Of a stretch of 64,000 nt of DNA, positions 1-9,494 are shown in pieces. The number at the start of each line of letters is the position of its first letter. Position 1 is the first letter of the stretch. This stretch comes from Nereocystis luetkeana (taxonomy: Eukaryota > Sar > Phaeophyceae > Laminariales > Laminariaceae). The position numbers and the translations under genes are program-made. The stretch covers positions 1,426,001 through 1,490,000 of the forward strand of contig JARUPZ010000021.1 in the NCBI GenBank assembly GCA_031213475.1. Reading direction: 5' to 3'. The notes beneath the pieces were generated by a model. The model saw nothing but the letters and a program-made list of their open reading frames with translations, was not told the DNA's origin and ran no database searches.

Positions 1-73
1 ACAAAACAAATCACCATTCATTACGAAAGCCTCACGAATCGTGTTTTTTGTTTGTTTTTTAGTAATGGCCTTG
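1..73. mobile_element. degenerate right arm of a PIF/Harbinger-like element
   Basis: TCACGAATCGTG followed by a T-rich run and TTAGTAATGGCC resembles the right end of the complete element at 59008-59745 (TCACGAATCGTGA, T-run, TTAGGAACGGCCC). The left part is outside the window. The match is short and imperfect. Confidence 0.35.
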
Positions 74-156
74 AGCACTGCCACCAGGGGCTGCGATTCT
101 GCTTTGGAGACAAGTACCACTTTGTCTCTCAGGATAGGGACTGCTTGGACCAATAA
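63..156 (+). CDS. possible terminal exon of an unknown plus-strand gene
   Basis: After TTTGTTTGTTTTTTAG there is an open stretch ending in TAA that reads NGLEHCHQGLRFCFGDKY and then HFVSQDRDCLDQ. Most of its third positions are C or G, as in the proven exons here. I do not recognise the family. Two points weaken it: bases about 32-73 resemble the right arm of a PIF/Harbinger-like element seen at 59.7 kb, so the acceptor could be transposon-derived, and it lies where the antisense cyclophilin gene should still be running. Confidence 0.22.
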
Positions 157-1221
157 AGAATACACAAAGGGTCTTAATATTTGGGGACAGAGTGGTAGAT
201 ACTTACGTTTTATTTGCGGTGAGGGTTCTATATTTCACCGCTCTGTTCTTCAACCGACCTGCTGATAATACCTACAGTGGGACGGACGGGGTGTTTGTAG
301 AAAGTCTTGTGGGGTTGTAACTGCCGAATCGACCAACGTGGCAGCGGAATGCTCCACGAATATTTGCCATCGTCGAAACTAAAACTTCGAAGTATATACA
401 TGAAGTACGCGGGGAAACAAACCAAGTCAGTACAACAACACTGGTCGTAGTTGTATAGTCAGTGGGAGCAGTGCTGCTGCTGTTGGACTATAAGCACTGT
501 CGTATCATACCAGAGCACGTACTGCTACAGGAGTACAAGCGCTCCATGTTGCCTCTCCTCGATCCTCGACCTCTCGGGCTCAACAAAAACTTTTAGGAAA
601 CAGGGCGCGAGTCTCATCACCCCGAGCACAGTCTATGGACACAAAATGTACTGGTACCGAACAAGGTGTGCAACATCGTTTGGGCTGGACACATCTGATG
701 GCGCAAGGTAAACAAAACCCAGCTAGGAACACACCCACCTTTTTGGCGACAACCACTTGGAATTAACATAGTTTTTGTTTTTATAAGTGCAAGGGCTGAG
801 TTCAGCGTGGGGCCAGCCCCGACGATTCTCCCGACGACAGTAATTCCCCGGCGTTTTACGAAAATCAAACGGGAAAATACTACTGTGGTATGTACTGCTC
901 TGTAGAGCCAAATGCAGATACATTTCGAACTTCGACATGCCACTCATCTGTCAATGGTAACAAACTGAGCACCGAAGACCCCACAGCTGACGCTTTTGTT
1001 GCCACGAGAGGGATATCACCCCAACGGCAATAAGCGCCCAACCGCTGGACGAGTCTCCATTAGGAGAAGGAACGGTGTTCCGTCTCGAAAGGGGTGCCCC
1101 AGCGTTTTCACCTTACTAAACGGCCTCGAGTGCAGAGCATACGCTTGCCGCAACGAACCGATGGGAAGCCTCACAGAGCGAAGACGACAGCGGCTTTCGT
1201 TTTAATCGCGGGGCGACTCAC
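157..1221. other. no gene recognised (1.06 kb)
   Basis: I searched both strands for the missing C-terminal cyclophilin exons (SQFF, WLDGKHVVF and similar) and found nothing convincing. No repeat family of the window was recognised either. It is probably intron of the cyclophilin gene. Confidence 0.4.
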
Positions 1222-4200
1222 CTCGATGTCAAAGTTTTCCTGCGGGATGTTCTCCCCCGTCGATGAAACGCCAGACTTGCCGCTCCTGCTGCCGATCGCC
1301 CCCATCTGAACACGAAACATTTTTCGGAGTGTGACGGTCAGCCCCGCCCACTACAAAGAATGAGTCGACTCCAAGCAATTTCGTGCCCAAGAACGCTTCA
1401 ACCTTACCCCTTACAACGAATCGACTCTAAATCTAATCAATTTGGTGCCCCCCCACACGGTCAACCTTAACCCGTTTACCAATGCAAAAACCAAACCACG
1501 CGACTTTAATTCCAAGCATAGTTTGTGCCCCAAAACGGTCAGTCTTAACCCTATTACCGCAGAACAAACGAATTATCTCTACTTCGAAGTAAGTTTCTCC
1601 CCGAACCGAGGGCGCAGTTAGTTCTACGGGGGGCTCAAGTTTCGTTTCGGCGCGAGTCGCGACTCGCTAATGTGATTTTTTTGAACATGTTTTTGCCCCA
1701 GAGGATAAGTCGAGCGCAGGGGCGGTGAGCTGGCTGACTGGAAGTCGCCAGCTTGATATTCGTTGGCTACCCTGGTAGGTATTGGGATTTTTTATTAGTT
1801 CCCTACGGTAATTTGCGGAGTTTTGCGGCATTCGTCTTAGACTTGGCGTTTTGCGGCTCCCACTGCTGTGCTTTTTGTTGATGAGAAACAAAAAGTCTTT
1901 TTGGTTGGCTTACTTCGCCACTCAACCAATGACAGACTGCCAAGTCCAGCCAGCCAAGGTATGTCTCCTGTCGCCACCAGACTAATAAATAGCCGTCAAG
2001 TCCAGCCAACTCGAGGCGCTACCTGACACATATAGATCTGCTTAAAAAATGTACCTGGTAAGCAATCAACTGCCATTCAATGCTACCTAACCCTACGTGA
2101 GCAATCAACTGTCGATCAATGCACAGCGCAGAACCATCGGAGCAACGAGATAAATAGAACATCCAAGCGAACGTGAACGAGAGAGGAGAGTACCAAGAGC
2201 CGAGCAGCGCACGCCGCAAAGCCGCCAGGCGTCGTCGATCTATGTCAGCGACGGTTTCGTCTAACTGACGACGTCATGAGCACGGTGCTGCCGTGCACGC
2301 CATGCAAAAAATTGAGCTCAACGCCATGGCTCCACTCGTCGAGAAAAAAGTACTCTCGAGATGCACCTGGTATTCAATATACCATTGTACACTGGGAAGG
2401 CACACATGGCAACGTGTAGAAATAACGGGATACTGTGGTAACGGGTAACGGGGTCAATGTGGAGAAAAGCACACATCGCAAAGGGACCAACAGGGAACGT
2501 CACATTGGGAAGATATCACTGGGAAGGTGCACAGCACATCTTTTGGGGGAGGTACCTACGCCGAATAATCGCGAAGCACCACCAACATCGACATGGAAGG
2601 GTGCGGCGTTTCTTGGCCTTTCCATATACTCTTACTCGTAGGTGATCATCATGCTTTACTGAGAGATAACTACCAGGTAGATACGTATTTTGTCAACATC
2701 CCCCCCCCTGTGCTGTATGGCCGGGCTGAAGGTGGCGCACCTATCTGCGACGCCGTGAAGGCACCGCACAGACGAGTAACTCGCGGTTTAACCCCGTAAC
2801 CGACCGCCTCACTACATTGAAAACCAGAACTGCAGTTTATCTATTATAACCTAAATCTGACTCTAATTCTAAGTGATTTATCCCCAAAACGGGAGTGCAA
2901 AAGAGGCCTTGACGCGCCCAAAGTAACCGGTCTATAAAAAGCCTCTTTGCACACAAGGACCCGATACGGTGCGTCCCAAAACTGCACCGCGCGTTCTGTT
3001 CGAGGCGGATAGGGTGCCGTGAGTAACCCTCCGAATTCTAGGGCGGTGAGTTGGCCGTACGCCACGGCTAGCTACTATTATATTACAGGGGGGCATAGTA
3101 ATACATAGACATACATACTGTAGAAATACATAGTAACACATAGGAATATCGTAATAGATAGTAACACATCGTATTACAAAGTAATACATGGTAATACACA
3201 GTAATAAATAGTAATACATAATCAGAACTCCCGATGGACCGAAAAAACGACCCCCCCCCTATGCCTACACACCATGTTTGGTTCTGGCTACTGTGTTTCA
3301 CATAGACGGCGAAATAAGCCAACCACCTGGCTTCGTTTCTCACCGAAACAAAAGCACACCAACATCGAGCCACATAATTGCCAGTCAGATACAAAGACGC
3401 ACACCTCCGCACAAAAACTCCTCGCACGCGACAGAGTGTCATACCTACAGTATGCCAACTACAGTAACAAACACGTCGGCGACCTATCGTCAACCAACTC
3501 ACAGCCCAAAAAAAGAGACATGTTAACCCTTTCAGTACAACACTGACTGTGCATAAAAACATATACCACGTGCCTTACACTAATTCCAAGTAGTTTGCCC
3601 CCAAGATGGGAGTGCGGTCCTAAACGGGATAAACGCCCAAAACTTCCCATCAGCTTCCCCATCAACTTCTGTGTACACAAGGGTTCGACCCGGCGCGTCC
3701 CAAAATTTCACCACGTGTTCTGCTCAAGGCGAAACATGCTCCCGTTCACATGTGACACTTCCACCCCCCAAACTCGTACCTGTATGTTCAAGTCGCTCAG
3801 GACCCGGTAGGCTTCTGTCCCTTGGTACGAGACGCCGGCCTCGTTCTTCCCCGTCAGCAGCGACACGAAATTCTTGACCGTGTTGGGGACAACCTTCCCG
3901 TACAACTGAAAGAAAGGAAAAAACACACACACACACACACAAGAGAAGTGCGGGACGCGCGAACGACTTACGGCTGAGTGCGATGGTACATTTATTGCAG
4001 GTCCGTGAGTTGATTGGACTCCATTGACAAGGCTAGTTATTAGTTGGGTTGCGAAGTAAATATAGGCCAACCCACAGACTTCATACGTACCTGGTAGTAT
4101 TTTTGTCGATGGGAACACAATGCAAGCCACGAAACACAGAGGACAGATAAAAAGAAACACAATTCCGTAAAAATTACCGCAGGTCACTAGTAGCAAGTGA

Positions 4201-7200
4201 AAAACCTTCTATTAATAGTCGGCAAATCAATGCCACCTAACAGGAAAGCCGTAAACGCAGGCGTGCACATCGAAACGAAGAACTCGACACTGTACATAAG
4301 CAGGCACGCCAACGGCAACATCTCTTCCTCTCGCACAGCAGAGCTACTGCACGCAGCAGAGTTGCAGGGCACAGTAGAGCTACTGCGCACAGCAGAGCTG
4401 CTGTTGAGGAGGTCTATGCATACGGCGGACGAGACCGACAAGTAGGGAACGATAGTCCATTTCAAGTTTCAGGCATGATAGGACGTTTGATATACCAGGT
4501 ACATACCTGTTCATGGTGTCCAAACTACTGTGAGCATTGGAATGGTACCCAGAATCGCGTATTCTACCGTGTGCCCTTTCAGGGGGCCTCTGTTGTGATT
4601 GACACCGTATTCTAGTGACTTTTTACACAACCATCACACGCAAGCCGTCATATTTTACCGTATAACATTACATTCAACCCGTCAGCACCCCACCGCAATC
4701 AAGCCCTGGATCAACAGTTGAGGCTCATTTAGGCCCACCGCAGGCATGCTCTAACCGCACGGCCACCTTTGGCCTACCCACAGCTGCAACCGCTTTTCGA
4801 GGGCAAACTACCTGAACTTAGAGCGGACTTATTCTTGCAGTATATAGTAGAAGGGGCCGTAGCGGTCGGGGTCGGGGGGCGCACGTCGCCACTTCGGACA
4901 TGACCCTCGCCTCAGAACATTCCACACCTCTCACAGATAATGTATTCCGACAGTTCATGATCTAGATCTTTCAGGGCAGATACATGTATGATCTGTATGA
5001 TGTCGCTCATGTTGCCGGGTGGGAGGCGTACAATCTGCATGCTCTAGGATAAGTTTCCCGGGGCGGATCCGTGCTATAAAGATCCTGCACGATATCTTGT
5101 AACGACAGGCTAGGAGCTCGTAGGTAATCTAGATTATCTGTAGATGATCCATCTGTCGGACATGTGGAACATTCCTGCTGGCCGTATGATAGGTCGTGTG
5201 CATTCTAAGTCATACATGAGCGAAGACGTGAGTGCGCGCGTGTAGACCCCCCCCCCCCCCCCCGCGTCGAAACAAGTCGGTGTTATTGTTTGGGTGTTGG
5301 TTGTGAGTGGTAGATAACCTCGCAGAGATTGCAGCTGGGCCATCAGAGTTCGGGTTAGCCTGATTCATTAAACGTAGGAAGGTTTCCCATAAGAGGTAGA
5401 AGGGGGAATACGTACGGGACATTGGACGGAGTGGTCGTTCGTATCATAGTTTGGGCGGTGTTGAATCTGCACGATAGAGGTCTACATGTGAAAAGTTAAT
5501 CCATAATTCTTGAGCCATAACAAAATGTATCGTATACGCGTGGACCGGAGTTTCCATAAACGTTGTAAAATGGAAATGCGAGGGGCATTGTATAATCAGC
5601 CCCGGGGTACAAGAAAAGGGACGAAAACGACACGGAAAGGTATCGTATACGCATACGTGGAGGGAGTTTCTGTGCGAAATGAAGGAAGAGCAGGTGCGGG
5701 CCTGTGTGACACTGTGATGCACAGCAGGACCCACACACAGCACACAGTGCACAACAAACACACATGCACACACCAGACACCCAGAGCGTGCGGCACACTC
5801 AGCAAGCACACAGAATACACAGCACACGGGGAAAACACCGAGCACACAGCAGGCATACATAACACGGAAAATAGCACGCAGCACAGAGGGCGCACACCCA
5901 ACGCTGGTACATTGGTGGGTCGCTACCGTTCCATATCAGTTTCGGGAATCATTGGTCGGTGGGACTGAGCTGGTATACACTGGCGGGTGCGAACCCGAAA
6001 GTATTAGGTAAGATTATTAACAAGAACCAATCAGCGCAATGTCCATGGCTGTGAGTTGGCCGACTACAGGTCGCCGACTAGATGCTTGTCGGATACGTCT
6101 TTTTTTTCTTAGCTGGCTAGGTGTTACGGTTGCAATTACTTAGTTGCGTGCGGTAATTTGCGTAGTTCTGCGTTTTTTACACCTTATCGGCGCGCTTGTG
6201 GCTCGAATTGAGTTCTAAAACAAAATACTAAAATCCACTCGTTTGCCGTACTTTGCCACCCAACGAAGAAACCAGCCTTCAAGTCCAGCCAAGGTATGCC
6301 TTGCACAGCCCTAGGCAATGTCACGAAACGCGGCCGACCCCAAAAGCGTACGCGCACGCGGTCATCCCACCCACCGCAACCACAAGACGGACTGGTGGCG
6401 GGCTTATCCCCGACAAGCAAACCCCCGTAGTACGGGCGATGATCGGTGTGTCACTCGCTTCACACCAAGCTTGCAAAAGTTAGTTTTGATCATTTCTTCG
6501 ATCTCCCAGCCGACACGTTCTTTTTTCTTCGAACACTGTCTACGAAGACCATCTTGCCCCACCTCAAACACAAGAAACAATAACGCAATGTCACCAGTGC
6601 GCGGCAAACCTCAGACGCCCGCCCGCACGCCCGCACGCGCGCCCACGCGCTCACCGCAATCACAAGCCTGCCGGCAGGCTTGTCCCCGATAGTGATGTCC
6701 ATATATCCCCTCTGCGTCACCTCCGGCTCCACCCACCCTGCCGCCCTCTTGTCCGCCACCATTTTCTCGATTATTTCGTTGTCGGCCAGCGCTTGGCTAG
6801 CACCCGCGACCAGGGGGACAGAAGCCACGGCGCCTTGGATGAACGCTCGTCGCCCTAACGACGTGGTCACTGCGGGTGCGCGGTCTGCGTTTGGTCGAAA
6901 AGGAGAAGCGGGTTAGGGTACGGGCGCGACTCGTTGCTTTCTTGTTAGGTACTTGTAGAAACTCCCAGGTATCAAATGCCTGGTACGGCGCTTCATATCA
7001 GGTACCAGGTACCAGGTACAGAGTACTCGTATACATAAACCTGTACTATGTTGTACCAGAAGGGCCCGAGAAGGAGACCGTGGGACAACTCGACATGAGT
7101 GTCTTGAAGCGAGACCGCGTGACATCTTTTGTATCTCAGGTTCCCATGGCTTGCCGTTGGTCGTTGGAATTAGCAGGGAGAAGTGCTTGGCAGCAGTCCG

Positions 7201-9159
7201 GTTAAAAAAAATGCCGGAGGGTGCTTGATTAGCAGTAGTCAACGAGAGCGCGAGCGCGATGCTCGCTGGCGCGGAGAGTCGCGCTTACCCGACCGACACC
7301 TGTACTGTTTATACATAGAACAATAGTACAAGGACTTGTGTCTCAATTCCCAGACATCAGCTAACTCTGCGAGGAAACGGCAGCAGAATGTCATGCTCGC
7401 AAGGGTATAGAACTACATACTTAGATCACAACCCCTGAGCGTGCTCGGTTGGTACATCCCTGGCCTCTCAGAGCTCCCACTTCCAAACCGCCTCCTTTCA
7501 TTACTTGCCGGACCTTTCCAGCAGTTCTTTGTTTTCTCCATATATATATGTCTTGGCACTCTCGGTCCTTCCTTCCTTTTTTCTTCTTTCGTTTCATGTG
7601 CGAGCGTGTACTCCGAGTACGGCACCGCGGAAGAGCCCGGCACCGTCGCGGGTGTCAGTGGGTGCTGGCGGGTAGAAGGGGGGTTGCAAGGAGCGCGGTC
7701 GCCGCTTTCGTGCCTAGGCGTCGCGTGTGCCTCGAGACACGAGGGATGCATGAACGGGCTTTGTCTGGCTTCAATTTATGATTTTTGATAGAGTATGTAC
7801 GAGTTATAAAGGTCGTTCGGGATTGCGAAATAATGTTCAAGCGGTGCTTATTTTTGCGACCACGCTGAAGTTGAAAGAAGGAGGCGTGCAGTTTGAGTAC
7901 CAACGTTATCGAGCTGGCGAACGGAGGCCACGGTGAGCACCGGACTTCACGCGAGGCGGGCGACGGGGCTGATTGTGGCAGAGAGTGATAAAAGCTTTAC
8001 CCGGACCGAATCGGTGGCGAGGTGGTCGCGAGAGGGGCGGGCGGCGTACGAGGCTGACAGAGAAGCGCTATTCTGTGCGATTTTTTTCTTTTCTTCTGTT
8101 CGACCGGGTGTAAGGTGTTCCAATCAGGCAGAACATTTATGCACGAGAGGGGATGGGGATGTTTTTTCTTTCCGAGGTTTCGGGTATTTTCATTGTTTTT
8201 GCTGCTGTGCTGTGCTGTGCTTTCGATTTCTTCGTACATACAGTACAGACATAGAGCATATCAAAATTAGAAAATAAGTACAGCAGTAGTACCCTACCTG
8301 GGGTATGTACGTACGTACGACATCCGCGACGCGAAGCGTATTATGTGGCGTCCGAGCTGACGTCGGAGCTGTTTTTTCCTGAAGCATGGCGGCGGGACTC
8401 TTGGCATTATCAAGTCGCCGGTTTGCAATGGCGATCCTTCAAAAAACTAAATTCAATCGTGGACCTCTGTTCGCTTCGCTTAATTTGATGTACTTTTTCC
8501 CTTCCTGAGCGAGCGTAGCGGGCGGCGTAGGCCGCCCGCGGAGCGAAGCGCCTTGTACTGTAATACTCCGGAGTATCATGTACGCGGTACCCGGTATCAT
8601 TTCAAAGTGCTGCTTGCTGCTGCCGCTGCTGCTGTACTGCTGTACCTACGAAAACGACACATCTGATAGATCAGCAGGTTGAAGGGAAGATGTACACTAC
8701 GTAGTATATTCGATCGGGACGAAACAGGGGGTGGTTACCTTGGCCCGATAAATCATCAGCGCTTCCATACCGGTACAGCAGCAGCAGTTTGGGTAGGTTA
8801 TGGACCATTTCTTGACGTAATTTTCACTCATGCACGAATGTACCGGGTACCCTTTTCGGCGAACGTCAACTTGACCTCGAATCATGAACGGAGGTATTCA
8901 ACTGCCAAACAACTCTCGCTTTCTCCCACTCCGCCGAAGAGATGACCGGAAGCTCAACCCTTCCAACATACCGTAAGTCTGTACGCCCCTGTGGAGCCTC
9001 TGGTACTCTGGTACGTGGAATAGCCATCACGTCGTAGCAGCTCTCACCATGCTGGGTCTGGTCTGTCATGTGGATGTTCTTGCCAAGGTTGGAGCAGCGC
9101 ATCACGAAGCCAGACGCCGTCGCCAGGTACAGTGGAACAATTATAAGCGCCGACTTCAT
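1222..9159 (-). CDS. thylakoid-lumen cyclophilin-type peptidyl-prolyl isomerase, 5' four exons (partial)
   Basis: Exons on the minus strand are 9159-9048, 6884-6655, 3905-3780 and 1305-1222 (phases 1, 0, 0, 0), giving 184 residues before a donor at 1221. Residues 1-19 are a signal peptide ending ATASGFV, resembling the ASAFAP-type cleavage site of secondary plastids. Residues 46-67 are a thylakoid transfer signal with a twin arginine (GRRAFIQG), a hydrophobic core and an ASQALA cleavage site. A lumenal linker follows, then the cyclophilin fold starts at YMDITIGDKPAGRLVIALYG, with VPNTVKNFVSLLTG, YRVLSDLNIQ and an IGSRSGKSGVSS loop. The catalytic-loop Arg is kept, but the usual F-x-I-Q-G-G-D is L-N-I-Q-M-G-A, so isomerase activity may be weak. 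The C-terminal half (SQFF, WLDGKHVVFG) was not found in 1-1221; either a long intron carries it off the window or the gene is broken. Introns are 2.2-2.8 kb. Confidence 0.85.
1355..1560. repeat. three degenerate tandem units of about 70-80 bp
   Basis: Three consecutive blocks share the pattern GACTCnAAGCAATTTnGTGCCC...ACGGTCAACCTTAACCC...TTAC, within the inferred intron after cyclophilin exon 4. The motif resembles half of the foldback family at 46387 and may derive from it. Confidence 0.45.
1721..2022. mobile_element. foldback element, GGCTGTGAGTTGGCC family, copy 1
   Basis: Begins GGCGGTGAGCTGGCTGAC with the adjacent motif GTCGCCAGC. It contains the family's internal CGGTAATTTGCGnAGTTnTGCG block and ends with repeated AAGTCCAGCCA motifs. 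The ends are approximate. It lies in a cyclophilin intron or its 3' flank. Confidence 0.45.
3042..3506. mobile_element. foldback element, GGCTGTGAGTTGGCC family, copy with inserted microsatellite
   Basis: The left end GGCGGTGAGTTGGCC and right end CAACCAACTCACAGCC are inverted repeats. The right half has the family motif GCCAGTCAGATACAAAGACGC. The left half is interrupted at about 3085-3230 by a degenerate array of a GTAATACATA unit. The 466 bp total makes this the longest copy here. Confidence 0.55.
3085..3230. repeat. degenerate GTAATACATA tandem array
   Basis: A run of units close to GTAATACATA or GTAACACATA, about 14 imperfect copies, nested within the foldback element at 3042-3506. Confidence 0.7.
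4905..5215 (-). repeat. dispersed framed repeat, copy 1
   Basis: Read on the minus strand from about 5030, it contains an open stretch encoding RLPPGNMSDIIQI then HVSALKDLDHE, ending LSEYI. The same peptide pattern recurs at 21885-22145 (minus) and at 39385-39690 and 40206-40310 (plus). It lies in cyclophilin intron 2. The function is unknown; it looks like a decayed coding fragment spread by duplication or transposition. Confidence 0.5.
5250..5264. repeat. poly-C tract
   Basis: About 15 consecutive C residues. Similar tracts occur at 36480-36501, 47169-47187 and 61548-61560. Confidence 0.9.
5700..5890. repeat. CA-rich degenerate simple repeat
   Basis: About 190 bp dominated by CACA and AGCACACA motifs with no fixed unit. 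It creates long spurious open frames on both strands. Confidence 0.7.
6047..6310. mobile_element. foldback element, GGCTGTGAGTTGGCC family, copy 3
   Basis: Starts GGCTGTGAGTTGGCCGACTACAGGTCGCC and shares the CGGTAATTTGCGTAGTTCTGCG core with the copy at 1721. It ends near TTGCACAGCC. It lies in cyclophilin intron 2 close to exon 2. Confidence 0.5.
7540..8030. repeat. partial copy of the 57.3-58.0 kb foldback element
   Basis: Bases 7540-7900 are an inverted, diverged copy of about 57430-57840, sharing the CTCGAGACACGAGGGATGCA motif and its flanks. Bases 7900-8030 match 57870-57990 in direct orientation (AGCTGGCGAACG, CGGGCGACGGGGCT, TTACCCGGACCGA). It lies in cyclophilin intron 1. It has no intact reading frame. 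Confidence 0.6.
8506..8552. repeat. GC-rich palindromic hairpin cluster
   Basis: GCGGGCGGC-GTA-GGCCGCCCGC forms a near-perfect hairpin, flanked by GAGCGAGCGTAGC and GGAGCGAAGCGCC, themselves partly inverted. The style recalls short palindromic repeats of algal organelle genomes, but nothing else here looks organellar. Confidence 0.55.
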
Positions 9160-9494
9160 GACGAGATGTAAACAAACTGAGCGATACCGTGGGTTCACAA
9201 CAGTAAACTTTACAGACGCAGCGTCACCCCCTCTCCTCTCTGTGACGATTTTTGGTGATTTTGCTTCGAGGTCTTTCGGGAGTTCCACGAAATTGCAAGC
9301 GGCACCAAAAGGGATAATCTCATATCAGCCCCGCCGTTGGGGAAATGGTGCAACAAACGAACACAACCACGTCGCAAGCGTCGATTACACTCTGTGCCCT
9401 TCAATTCAGTGCCTGAAACAAAGCAGCATATCGTGGCTGTCGGGGACTCAGCCTTCGCCTGCCTTGTGGTCACCTCAAATAACAGGCGGGCAGC
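9160..9494. promoter_or_regulatory. intergenic region between divergent cyclophilin and TOP2 starts
   Basis: These 335 bp separate the two divergent start codons and must contain both 5' UTRs and at least one core promoter. I see no clear TATA box at a useful distance. There are TGACG/CGTCA-type motifs near 9218 and 9243, and a pyrimidine-rich CCCCTCTCCTCTC block near 9228. The sequence lacks the repeat families found in the flanking introns, which fits a constrained region. Bidirectional use is inferred from geometry only. Confidence 0.55.

Noticed and set aside
60..140. Minus-strand reading as the last cyclophilin exon
   Set aside because: The peptide (KVVLVSKAESQPLVAVLKAI) only loosely resembles the KHVVFGKV region, lacks the invariant Trp-Leu-Asp-Gly, and has no clear acceptor.
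5444..5968. Cys- or His/Thr-rich open frames of 100-152 codons on both strands
   Set aside because: Produced by the CA-rich low-complexity tract.
5975..6005. tRNA T-loop-like GGGTGCGAACCC
   Set aside because: No acceptor stem, A box or anticodon arm around it.
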